The position numbers and the translations under genes are program-made. A stretch of DNA of 64,000 bases from the NCBI GenBank assembly GCA_028285495.1, contig JANQPB010000028.1, positions 1 to 64,000 of the forward strand, in the 5' to 3' direction. Every line of letters starts with the position of its first letter. Within the stretch, counting starts at the first letter, position 1. Positions 25,057 to 34,144 of the stretch are shown one piece after another. This DNA is from Acidimicrobiales bacterium (GTDB lineage Bacteria; Actinomycetota; Acidimicrobiia; Acidimicrobiales; SZUA-35). The notes beneath the pieces are model-generated. The model was not told where the DNA came from and ran no database searches. It worked only from the letters and a program-made list of their open reading frames with translations.

Positions 25057-25857
25057 ATGAGCGACGAGAGCGAGCGACCGTCCGGCGATGATCCGCCAGC
25101 GAGTTCGCGTGAGGGGTTCGACGAGCCGGACATCGACGGGCTCGGCGACCTCGACGGCATCGAAGGGCTGGACGGGGACCTCGGCGACGTCGGGGCCACG
25201 ACCGTCGCCGACAGTCCGACCGGGGCCGGCCGTCGTCGGGCGGCCGGCGTGCTCGCGCTGCTGCTGGGCGCGATCGGCACCCTGCTGGCCGTCGTCTTCG
25301 CCTTCCTCGGCCTCCGGCTGCTGTTCGGCGCCTCCGGCACGGTCGACGACCTGATGGGGCCGGTGACCGAGGCCTTCGACCGGCTCGAGGAGCGGATCGA
25401 TCAGGCCGACGACCTGATCGACCGGCGCGGCATCGAGACCGAGGACGTCAGCGAGCTTCGGGCCAGGGTCGACAGCCTCGTCGACGTGTCGACGTCGGCC
25501 AATCGGAGCTTCGACGCCGTGCAGGACCACGCCGTCTACGGACTGTTGCCGGCCGACCTGTCCGGCCTCGACGACGCCCTCGACCGGTTCGAGACGTCGG
25601 CCGACAACATCGACGAGTCGCTTGGCACGGCGCCGACGGTCCGGGCCGCCGCCGCGGCCGCCATGGCCGACGAGATCGACGGCATGCAGGGCCGGGTCAC
25701 CGACGCCAGGGCCACGATCGACGACGCCGCCTCGTCGTTGCGCTCCTGGCTGAGGATCGGTGGTCTGCTCGGCTTCCTGGTCGGGCTCTGGTTCCTCTGG
25801 TCGCAGCTCGTCCTGGCCCGCCGAGGCTGGCGGGGCGTCCGCAACCAGACCCTGTAG
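25057..25857 (+). CDS. Two-helix membrane protein with helical loop, unknown function
   Basis: 266 residues. An acidic, Gly/Asp-rich N-terminus (1-58, with LGDLDGIEGLDGDLGDVG) is followed by a membrane helix at about 62-88. Then comes a long mostly helical loop (about 95-225) with amphipathic pattern (FDRLEERIDQADDLIDR, LDRFETSADNIDESL), and a second membrane helix at about 233-252 before a basic tail. The loop probably forms an extracytoplasmic coiled bundle. No family was recognised. ATG at 25057 follows GAGGGGTGGAGC, and a TAGGAT box lies at 25012-25017, so the mRNA has a leader. It is convergent with the copper radical oxidase gene (39 bp). Confidence 0.8.
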   Translation: MSDESERPSGDDPPASSREGFDEPDIDGLGDLDGIEGLDGDLGDVGATTVADSPTGAGRRRAAGVLALLLGAIGTLLAVVFAFLGLRLLFGASGTVDDLMGPVTEAFDRLEERIDQADDLIDRRGIETEDVSELRARVDSLVDVSTSANRSFDAVQDHAVYGLLPADLSGLDDALDRFETSADNIDESLGTAPTVRAAAAAAMADEIDGMQGRVTDARATIDDAASSLRSWLRIGGLLGFLVGLWFLWSQLVLARRGWRGVRNQTL

Positions 25858-25896
25858 CGTGCCGGCGCCCGCCCCTCGGCGGTACCGCCCGCCGGC

Positions 25897-28227
25897 TCAG
25901 AGGCGGCTGGTGTAGGTCCTGACGAACTCGGCGGACTCGGTGAAGCCGGTCATCAGCTCACCCCGGGTCATGCCCTGCTGGATCTGGGCGATCCAGTAGG
26001 CGCGTCCCTCGGCGTCGGCCTGGCGATCGAGGACGTTGAGGTAGACGAGATCGACGAATGCTGCGTCGTCGGCTTGGCCGTACCGGTTCTGGAACTCGAG
26101 CGACAGTGCGAACTGCTCGGAGATCGCCGCCAGCGTCAGCCCCGCCTCGCGTTGACCGGTCCAGTAGGCCAGGCCGTCCGCGTCGGCCGGTCGGAGGAAG
26201 TACCCGAGGTAGAGTCGCTGGAGCTCGGGGCCGAACGATCCGGCCGGGCCGGGCAGTGGCGCCGGCGGGGCCGGGGCCGGCGGAGGGGTCAGCGGCGCAC
26301 CGCCGTCGAGATCGGCGGTCCCGGTCCGGTTCATGAACTCGACCGACTCGGAGAGGGCGAGCATCATCTGACCGCGGCTGACGCCGTTGCCCAGCTCGCC
26401 GATCCAGTAGGCCCGTCCCCCGGCATCGGCCGGCCGGCCGAGCACGTTGGCGTAGATCTGGTCGATGAACTGGGCGTTGGTCAGGGCGCCGTAGCGACCG
26501 ACGAACTCGGGGCTCCCGGCGAAGAAGTCGGAGATGTCGGCCAGGCCGACGCCGTTGAGGATGGAGCGCCGCCAGAAGAGGTAGCCGGCCTGATCCGGAT
26601 TCCGCTGGAAGTACGCCTGGTACAGGCGAACGACCTGGCCGTCGATGGTGCGGTGCAACGACGTCGGGCTCGGCGTCTGGACGTGGATGATCTGTGACTC
26701 CGAGGGGATGTCGTTCTCGTCGAGGACCGACAGGAGGTAGAAGCCGGGGGTGATCTCGGCGTCGTTGGTCGGGAGCGTTGCGGTGACGGTGTCGCCGGCG
26801 ACGCGGAACCCCAGTTCGACGAATCGCTGATCCATGTTGAACGAGTGCGTGACGGAGCCGGTCTTGACCAGCGTCACCCGCCTGACCTCGGCACCGTTCG
26901 ACACGTCGATGCCGAGATCCTGTCCGGCGGTGACCTCGGTGGCGGTCAGCCCGTTGATCGCCAGCCTCGGGGTCGGGCCTCCGGCCTGGGTGACGAGGTA
27001 GTCGGGCGAGTAGATCTCGGCGTTGGCGTTGTCGATCGGGCCGGGTGAGCCGCCGCCGGCGGTGAGGACGCGACCGTCGGCGAGCAGGACCGCCGTCGAG
27101 TGGTAGAGGCGAGGCATCTGGGCCGAGGCGCCGACGGTCCACTGGCCGGTCGCCGGATCCCAGATCTCCGCCGTGAGGTTGGAGCCGTAGGTGCCGATCG
27201 GGTCGAAGAAGAACTCCGTCGAGTTCTTGACCGAGCCACCGGTGGCCAGGACCCGGCCGTCGGGGAGGATGGTGCCGTTCACCCAGTGGCGATTGCTGCT
27301 CATCGTGGCGGTCCTGGTGACCTGGGGGACGCCGCTGGTCACGTCGATGACGAGCGCGTTCGGGGTCGAGCCACCGAAGTAGAGGATGCGACCGGGCTGG
27401 AACATCACGGCCGTCGTGCTCTGGCCCCAGTACTCGGGGCCGAGCTGACCGACGACCTCGAGGTCGTCGAGCTGCTCGGAGACGAAGTACATGGTGCCGT
27501 TGTTGCCGATCCCGAAGATGCGGCCGTCCGGCACGAGGAAGTTGCGGGGGTAGTTCCAGAAGATGTTCGAGGTGTCGAGGTCGAGCAGCTCGGCCCCGCC
27601 ATCGGTGGTCCAGCGCTCGGGCCGGTCCTCGCCGTCGAGACCGCCCTGGATGTAGATCGATCCGTTCGGCATCGTGGTGCCGGTGGCGTACCAGCGGGCC
27701 CGGTTCATGCTCGGCAGGGTGGCCAGCTGGCCGGTGACCGCATCGAGGACGTTGATGTCCGGGTTGCCCCGGTTGTTGGTCCTGCCGTCGATCCAGTTGT
27801 CGCCGCCGAACAGGATCATGTCGCCGGAGTCGGCCAGGTTCAGCTGGAGGCTGCAGAAGAGGTCGGTCTGCGTCGTGTTGACGAGCGTGTTGTGGCCGGC
27901 GGCGGCCGACGGGCCGGGGGTCCAGATGTCGTAGATGAACCTGCCGGTCTGCGTGCCGTCCGGGTTGGTGCCGTAGGTCACGACCCGCCCGTTTCGGTCG
28001 AGTGCGGCGTGGATGCCGACCATGGGCCAAGCCTCGACCGGCCCCCAGCGGCCGTTCTCGTCGAGGTCGATCGGAGCCGCAGCCGCCGGTGTCGCCGTCG
28101 AGAGCACCGTCGTCGACAGGGTGGAGGCTGCGATGGCCAGGGTGAGGAGGATCGAGCCGAGCCGCTTGCTGCGCCGTACCGGTCCCCGACGGGTCACCCG
28201 TCGGGTCCGCTTGCTGGTGGTGGTCAT
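25897..28227 (-). CDS. Exported copper radical oxidase (galactose/glyoxal oxidase-like) with two C-terminal DUF4214 domains
   Basis: 776 residues. A basic N-terminus plus hydrophobic run to AAAA at residues 48-51 is a long signal peptide. Residues 55-425 form a Kelch beta-propeller and about 425-520 the C-terminal Ig-like domain (DUF1929) of galactose/glyoxal oxidases. All five active-site residues are visible: Cys125 (DLFCSLQ) and Tyr180 (ARWYATG) for the thioether cofactor, Tyr375-His376 (RLYHST) and His461 (VTHSFN) for copper. These enzymes oxidise alcohols or aldehydes and give H2O2; GlxA of Streptomyces acts on cell-wall glycan. Two DUF4214 domains follow (about 530-638 and 666-772), split by a Pro-rich linker (about 643-662). 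A hairpin overlaps the ribosome site. Confidence 0.93.
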   Translation of the reverse strand: MTTTSKRTRRVTRRGPVRRSKRLGSILLTLAIAASTLSTTVLSTATPAAAAPIDLDENGRWGPVEAWPMVGIHAALDRNGRVVTYGTNPDGTQTGRFIYDIWTPGPSAAAGHNTLVNTTQTDLFCSLQLNLADSGDMILFGGDNWIDGRTNNRGNPDINVLDAVTGQLATLPSMNRARWYATGTTMPNGSIYIQGGLDGEDRPERWTTDGGAELLDLDTSNIFWNYPRNFLVPDGRIFGIGNNGTMYFVSEQLDDLEVVGQLGPEYWGQSTTAVMFQPGRILYFGGSTPNALVIDVTSGVPQVTRTATMSSNRHWVNGTILPDGRVLATGGSVKNSTEFFFDPIGTYGSNLTAEIWDPATGQWTVGASAQMPRLYHSTAVLLADGRVLTAGGGSPGPIDNANAEIYSPDYLVTQAGGPTPRLAINGLTATEVTAGQDLGIDVSNGAEVRRVTLVKTGSVTHSFNMDQRFVELGFRVAGDTVTATLPTNDAEITPGFYLLSVLDENDIPSESQIIHVQTPSPTSLHRTIDGQVVRLYQAYFQRNPDQAGYLFWRRSILNGVGLADISDFFAGSPEFVGRYGALTNAQFIDQIYANVLGRPADAGGRAYWIGELGNGVSRGQMMLALSESVEFMNRTGTADLDGGAPLTPPPAPAPPAPLPGPAGSFGPELQRLYLGYFLRPADADGLAYWTGQREAGLTLAAISEQFALSLEFQNRYGQADDAAFVDLVYLNVLDRQADAEGRAYWIAQIQQGMTRGELMTGFTESAEFVRTYTSRL

Positions 28228-28230
28228 TCA

Positions 28231-28249
28231 GTTCCCGCCTTTCGGGAAC
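28231..28249 (-). promoter_or_regulatory. Inverted repeat over the ribosome site of the copper oxidase gene
   Basis: GTTCCCG and CGGGAAC (7 bp, 5-nt loop) sit directly before the ATG at 28227. The AAAGGCGGGAA on the mRNA strand is the only Shine-Dalgarno-like run, so folding could hide it. It may instead be an operator. No copper-box sequence was recognised. Confidence 0.45.
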
Positions 28250-28520
28250 CGAACGTATGACCGGCTTCAACACGCAGTGAGGGTGGAAATACCCGCACCC
28301 GGATGGGTGCTCAGGAGGGGTCGGACCCCCGACTCGGCGGTCGGCGGGAAGGCGTACCCAGCGCCGCTCGGGCACGTGGGTCGGCCGACCCGGACGGTGC
28401 CGCCGATCGGGGGCCCGGGGGCGGGCGAGCAGGATGTCGCTGCTTTCGTCGCCAGGTGCCGGCCGGCGGTCGGATACTGTCGCCAAGCGTTGGCGCCGCA
28501 TCCGACAAGAAAGCCCACCG

Positions 28521-29747
28521 ATGACAACGCTCCGCCGCTACCGCCTCCCGATCGCGCTCGCCCTCGCGCTGCTCGGACTCCTCACCATCGCCACCGCACC
28601 GGTTGCGGGTCGGGAAGCCGAACCGGACGACCTCCAGCTGATCGACGAGAACAGCTCACTCAGCACCGGCCGGCTGTACCACTACGAGAACCTGGCGACG
28701 CCGCTCGGCGGTCGCTACTACATCGCCGACGTCCTGGCCCCCGGGCACGAGTGGCGGACCTGGGACGGGAACCCGACCTCGGTCTTCGATCTCGGCGACC
28801 AGACGGCCGAGAACTACGACTCGGAGCACAACCACTACCAGACGCTCCTGGTCGACCTCACCAACACCCAGCCCCATGCGAACGGCATCCCGTTCTGGTC
28901 GAACGCCGCTGCGGTCACCGACGGCGCGCTGGCATGGGGCGGCTTCATGTCGGCCAGGAGCACCTGCAGCCGGGCCGCCGTCGTCAACATCGACAGCTCC
29001 ATTCCGACCTCGGCGACCGAGAGCGGCGCCTGCCCCGAGGACTTCGACGCCCAGCTGATCGGCCTCGAGGTCGACGTGCTCAACGAGGGCAAGCCGGGCG
29101 TGTTCGGCAATCAGGCCAAGCACGGCCTCCAGGTCGTCGGCTTCGGCAACCCCAACTCACACGCCATCTCCGTCATCGCCCACGGGTTCGACCTGCCCGA
29201 GGGCCAGCAGAGTGGCCAGTTCGAGACGCTGCTGTACTCGCAGAAGAGCATCCACCCCGAGTACGGCCGGCTGATCGTGAGCGACCAGGCCACGGCCATG
29301 CTCGGCCTCGACCTCGACCAGACCGTCTTCACCGACGGCGCGATCGCCATCAAGTCCGAGAACATCGGCCAGGGCATCCGCTTCAACGACGTCGCCGGAG
29401 GTGAGATCTTCGCCGGCCAGCGGTGGCCGGCCACCGAGTTCGCCGGCTCGGAGTGGCTCACCGTCCGGTCGGCCCGGGAGGGTCTCCGGCTCGTGTCGAC
29501 CGACGCCACCAGGGAGTTCCTCGTCTGGGACGAGAACGGCACGTTGACCATCAACGCCGATCTCGTGGTCAACGGGGCCCTCAACGGCGTCGAGCAGGGT
29601 GAGACGCCCGGCGGTGGCCTCGTCTCCTCCTACACGCTGGCGACGATCCTGGCCGCCGCAGCCCTGGCCATCGTCCTCGGTCAGCTGGTGTGGGGTCGCC
29701 TCCGCGGGCGCGGCGCGCCGACCCGGCTCGCACCCGCCGGGCCGTGA
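28521..29747 (+). CDS. Exported, C-terminally membrane-anchored protein of unknown function
   Basis: 408 residues. A signal peptide (1 to about 30, IALALALLGLLTIATAPVAG) and a C-terminal membrane helix (about 372-391) with a basic tail suggest a large extracellular part held in the membrane. Two Cys (about 156 and 174) could pair. The middle region is rich in Gly/Asn/Asp, with blocks such as VVGFGNPNSHAISVIAHG and EYGRLIVSDQATAMLG. The part at about 330-360 (LVSTDATREFLVWDENGTL) reads like the beta-rich repeats of phage fibre or adhesin stalks. No family was recognised. ATG at 28521 has AAGAAAG upstream. It is divergent from the copper radical oxidase, across 293 bp with no other gene. Confidence 0.72.
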   Translation: MTTLRRYRLPIALALALLGLLTIATAPVAGREAEPDDLQLIDENSSLSTGRLYHYENLATPLGGRYYIADVLAPGHEWRTWDGNPTSVFDLGDQTAENYDSEHNHYQTLLVDLTNTQPHANGIPFWSNAAAVTDGALAWGGFMSARSTCSRAAVVNIDSSIPTSATESGACPEDFDAQLIGLEVDVLNEGKPGVFGNQAKHGLQVVGFGNPNSHAISVIAHGFDLPEGQQSGQFETLLYSQKSIHPEYGRLIVSDQATAMLGLDLDQTVFTDGAIAIKSENIGQGIRFNDVAGGEIFAGQRWPATEFAGSEWLTVRSAREGLRLVSTDATREFLVWDENGTLTINADLVVNGALNGVEQGETPGGGLVSSYTLATILAAAALAIVLGQLVWGRLRGRGAPTRLAPAGP

Positions 29748-29757
29748 GTCGCCGTCG

Positions 29758-30357
29758 TCAGGCCCGACCGCTCCACTCGAGGAGGCGACCGGCCAGATCG
29801 TCGTGCAGGCCGAACGCCGTGACCACCGACAGCAGCGCCAGGAGCAGGCCGCCGGCCACCGCCCAGATCGGTTCGAGCCGCTCGAGGACCCAGTCGGGGG
29901 TCAGGTGGTGCAGCGCGGCCAGTACGGCGAGCGGCGCCAGCACGCCGACCAGGTGCACCGACAGCCAACCGAGGCCGCCGAGCCCCTCGGCAGGCAACGA
30001 GTCGAGGAGGCGACCGAGCTCTGGCCCGACGCAGGGGCGCCACAGCTCGGCGGTCGCGCCACCGGCCAGCAGCCCGGCCGGCAGCGCGGCCAGGTCGAGG
30101 CGGCTGATCAGCGGGACGAGCAACAGGATCGTGGCCAGCATCAACGCCCCGGCCACCAGCAGCGCCGGGTGGTCGCCGCCCCGATCGCTGAACCGCAGCC
30201 ACGACATGGTCAGCACGCCGATGGCGTAGGCGGCGAAGGCCGGGATGGCTGCGGCCCTGGCGGTCAGGCCGACGGCGGCTCCGGGGACCACGAGGATGAG
30301 CGAGCAGGGCAGCACGGCGGCCTCGAACCCTTCGGCCAGGAGCGGCCACGGTGACAT
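29758..30357 (-). CDS. CcdA/DsbD-like six-helix membrane protein (thiol-disulfide transport)
   Basis: 199 residues, about six membrane helices. Two Cys sit in the positions known from CcdA and the DsbD membrane domain: Cys18 in LPCSLILVVPG and Cys109 in WRPCVGPELG. The PCxGPxL motif is a strong match. Such proteins move electrons from cytoplasmic thioredoxin to outer-face thiol proteins, for example in cytochrome c or cofactor maturation. The proline of the first motif is kept but the rest is divergent. No ResB/CcsA or thioredoxin-like partner lies nearby. ATG at 30357 lies seven bases after a minus-strand TACGAT box. It is tail-to-tail with the exported protein gene and co-directional with the ABC exporter. 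Confidence 0.72.
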   Translation of the reverse strand: MSPWPLLAEGFEAAVLPCSLILVVPGAAVGLTARAAAIPAFAAYAIGVLTMSWLRFSDRGGDHPALLVAGALMLATILLLVPLISRLDLAALPAGLLAGGATAELWRPCVGPELGRLLDSLPAEGLGGLGWLSVHLVGVLAPLAVLAALHHLTPDWVLERLEPIWAVAGGLLLALLSVVTAFGLHDDLAGRLLEWSGRA

Positions 30358-30364
30358 GTCGACG

Positions 30365-30370
30365 ATCGTA
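30365..30370 (-). promoter_or_regulatory. -10 box (TACGAT) of the CcdA-like gene
   Basis: TACGAT on the minus strand ends seven bases before the ATG at 30357, giving this gene its own promoter apart from the ABC exporter upstream. Confidence 0.5.
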
Positions 30371-30426
30371 GGGGCCCGGTGGCGGCGGCCGGGGGCACCA
30401 GGCCCGGTCCGGTGCCCGTGCCCGGG

Positions 30427-31232
30427 TCAGCTGGCGATGTCCCGCCGGTTCAGACCCCAGATCGCCACCGCCACCAGGCCCCCGGTGACCACGACGAAGA
30501 GCAGCACCGCCAGCACGTCGAGGCCGTTGGCCAGGGGGTTGGGGTCCTGCAGCCAGTGGAATGGCGTCAGCTCGGCCACCCAGGCGATGTCGTCGACCAG
30601 CGGGGCGAGGCCGTGGACGAAGAACAGCGCTGCGGTCGCCCCGGCCGAGACGCCGAGCGTGACCCCGCGGTTGCCGGTGGCCGACCCGACGGCCAGGGCC
30701 AGCGCGCAGAACAGCAGACCGAACAGGCCGAGGGTCACGTTGGCGGCGAACATCCCCGACACGCTGAACCCGAGGTCGACGATGGGATCGAGGACCAGCA
30801 GGGTCACGAACAGGGCGACGACCACCAGGCCGATCAGCACGGCTGCGGCGGCGAACTTCTCGACCACGATCTGGGTGCGGGTCACCGGTTGGGCCAACAG
30901 CAGGTCGAGCGTGCCCCGGTCCTCCTCGCCGGCGATCGCCGCCGTCCCGATGGTGATGCCGAGCACGGCCAGGATCACCGGTCCGATGCCGGCGTACAGC
31001 CGGCTGTTGACCAACCCCGTCGCGGTGACGAGCGAGGCGGCGTCCTCGATGCCGAACACGCTGAGCAGCTCGGATGGGAACGACTCGAAGAGGTCCTCGA
31101 AGGTCTCGGCGTCGTCGCGGATCGACGGGTAGAAGGCCACGGTGACGCCGGCGAGCGCGACCATGCCGGCCACCCACCACAGGATCGACCGTCGGCGCTC
31201 CCAGATCGATTTGGCGAAGATGCTGCTGAGCA

Positions 31233-31233
<1 letters not shown>
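30427..31233 (-). CDS. ABC-2 type exporter permease
   Basis: 268 residues with about six membrane helices, including IGPVILAVLGITIGTAAIAGEEDRGTLDLLLAQPVTR, the amphipathic coupling region typical of ABC-2 permeases (EEDRGTLDLLLAxPVTR). The extracellular loop near residues 33-75 is acidic and helical (DDAETFEDLFESFPSEL). It should form the membrane half of an exporter with the ATPase upstream. The ATG at 31233 overlaps the ATPase stop as TGATG, so translation is coupled. The ribosome site GGAGGTC lies inside the ATPase end. Cargo unknown; relatives carry drugs, lipids or antimicrobial peptides. Confidence 0.92.
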
Positions 31234-32345
<1,112 letters not shown>

Positions 32346-32394
32346 CGTCTCGAACCTAGTCGCCCCAGCCGGCCCGGTGCTACCGTCCCCCGGG
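32346..32394. promoter_or_regulatory. Divergent promoters of the ABC exporter and an alpha/beta hydrolase
   Basis: Minus-strand TAGGTT (32358-32353) is seven bases from the GTG at 32345. Plus-strand TACCGT (32381-32386) is eight bases from the GTG at 32395. Both fit leaderless starts. Confidence 0.5.
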
Positions 32395-33291
32395 GTGGTG
32401 ACGACGGTGACGACGAGCGGCCTGGCCGACAACGACGGGGTCCGGATCCACTGGGTGCTCGACCGAGCGGCCGACCGCGAGCCGGCCTCGGAGCGGCCCC
32501 TCCTGCTGATCAACGGCCTCGGATCGCCCCTGGTCGCCTTCGAGCCGGGTTTCGTGGCCCTGCTGGTGGATCGGGGCTTCGCGGTGGCCCGGTTCGACAA
32601 CCGTGACACCGGTCGTTCGGACCGGGTCGACCGCGGCCCGGCCGGCCAGTCGACCCCGTACACCATCGGTGACATGGCCGCCGACGCCGCCGCCGTCCTC
32701 GACGCCGCCGGCTGGGCCAGCGCCAACGTGCTCGGCCAGTCGATGGGCGGCATGATCGCCCAGCAGCTGATCATCGACCACCCCGATCGGGTCCGCAGCC
32801 TCGTGGCGTTCATGACGTCGAGCGGTGAGCCCGGCTTCGGTCGCTCGACCGACCCTGCGGCCGAGGCCCTGTTGCAGCCGGCCCCGCCCGGGCGGGAGGC
32901 CTGGCTGGACCACCGGGTCGCCACCGAGCTGGTGTGGGCCTCGCCGGCCCACTGGTCGGAGGAGTGGGTCCGGGGCAAGGCCGAGGCGATGTGGGACCAC
33001 GGCATCGATCACCAGGGCACCTTCCGCCAGTTCCGGGCCATCCGGGCCGCCGGCAGCCGCGACGGAGCCCTGGCCCGGGCGACCACGCCGACGATGGTGC
33101 TGCACGGGTCGGCCGACACGCTCATCACCCCGGACGGCGGGCGCCACCTGGCCGACGTCATCCCGTCGGCCCGCTACGACGAGATCACCGGCCTCGGCCA
33201 CGACCTGCCGCCCGGGCTGTGGGCGGTCGTCGCCGACCGGGTCGCCGGCTTCGTCGACCAGGTCGAGTCGGCCGCCGGCCCGGTCGGCTGA
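32395..33291 (+). CDS. Alpha/beta-hydrolase fold protein (paralogue of 21798-22685)
   Basis: 298 residues. LLLINGLGSPLVAFEP forms the oxyanion loop, FDNRDTGRSDR the second loop, LGQSMGGMIAQQLI the nucleophile elbow with catalytic Ser, MVLHGSADTLITP the acid strand and GLGHDLP the catalytic His. It matches the gene at 21798 in order and key blocks. Substrate unknown. GTG at 32395 and GTG at 32398 are both in frame; the first fits the TACCGT box better. It lies head-to-head with the ABC exporter, which may point to shared control, but no operator was found. Confidence 0.88.
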   Translation: MVTTVTTSGLADNDGVRIHWVLDRAADREPASERPLLLINGLGSPLVAFEPGFVALLVDRGFAVARFDNRDTGRSDRVDRGPAGQSTPYTIGDMAADAAAVLDAAGWASANVLGQSMGGMIAQQLIIDHPDRVRSLVAFMTSSGEPGFGRSTDPAAEALLQPAPPGREAWLDHRVATELVWASPAHWSEEWVRGKAEAMWDHGIDHQGTFRQFRAIRAAGSRDGALARATTPTMVLHGSADTLITPDGGRHLADVIPSARYDEITGLGHDLPPGLWAVVADRVAGFVDQVESAAGPVG

Positions 33292-33332
33292 CGGCGTTCG
33301 GGCCGGCCGGATCCGACCCGGTCCGTCCGGCC

Positions 33333-34139
33333 TCAGCGGGGTAGCTTCTGGAGCAGGCCGAGCCCGCAGCCGTCGACGTAGGCGAGGTCCTCGCCCATTG
33401 CTGCGGTCTCGCCGAAGGTCGAGTTGATGGTGAAGATCCGGTCCTTGGCCACGAGGTTCCACTCGTCGATCGCCCGCTTGACCCCGCCCCCGCCCTTGGC
33501 GTCGAACTCGGCGGCGAAGGTGCTGGCGTCGTGCAGCACGATGAAGCCCCAGTCCTGCAGCGCCGGATACCAGAGGTCGAGCTCCTTCAGCGTGTGCTGG
33601 TACATGTGCGAGGAGTCGATGAACACCAGCTGCGGGTCCTTGCCGTCGAACACCTCGCGGGCCCGGTCGACGGCCGCCGGATCCGACGAGTCGGTCACCT
33701 GCAGGTCGACGACATCGGCGGTGCCGAACCGGTCGACCCAGCCCTGGGTGAACTCGGTCGCCCTCGGGTCGATGTCGGCGCTGTACAGCCGTGCGCCGTT
33801 CCCCATCCGCTGCATCAGCAGCGAGATCAGGATCGTCGAGTAGCCGATGTAGTGGCCGAGCTGCACCACCCTCGTCATGCCGTTCCCGGCGATCAGCCCG
33901 TGCAACATCGACATCGGCGGGACGCCGCACTCGCCCGTCCCGGTGCCGAACTCGGCCTCGGACTCGACGAACCACTGCCGGAACAGCACCCACTCGTCGT
34001 CGGTGAGCCAGGAGTAGACCGGTGGCTCGTAGCGGCACTCGGGCCGATGGTGCCACCAGTAGCGGTTGCCGTCGGTCGTGGCGAAGTCGGCCACCCGGTT
34101 GCGGCTGATGGCATCCCTCGTCGTGGTCGTCTGGGTCAT
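33333..34139 (-). CDS. Class I SAM-dependent methyltransferase, cephalosporin hydroxylase/Mtf24-like
   Basis: 268 residues. The Rossmann SAM motif is RVVQLGHYIGYSTILIS (motif I in place of the usual E/DxGxGxG), with LYSADIDPRATEF as motif II and LVFIDSSHMYQHTLKELDLW as motif III, then GFIVLHDAS. This set is typical of the methyltransferase group used on sugars and peptides (also named cephalosporin hydroxylase). It is the last gene of the glycan operon; ATG at 34139 lies five bases after the stop of the sulfotransferase-like gene. It probably methylates a sugar residue, which is inference from context. Confidence 0.85.
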   Translation of the reverse strand: MTQTTTTRDAISRNRVADFATTDGNRYWWHHRPECRYEPPVYSWLTDDEWVLFRQWFVESEAEFGTGTGECGVPPMSMLHGLIAGNGMTRVVQLGHYIGYSTILISLLMQRMGNGARLYSADIDPRATEFTQGWVDRFGTADVVDLQVTDSSDPAAVDRAREVFDGKDPQLVFIDSSHMYQHTLKELDLWYPALQDWGFIVLHDASTFAAEFDAKGGGGVKRAIDEWNLVAKDRIFTINSTFGETAAMGEDLAYVDGCGLGLLQKLPR

Positions 34140-34144
34140 GGCGG

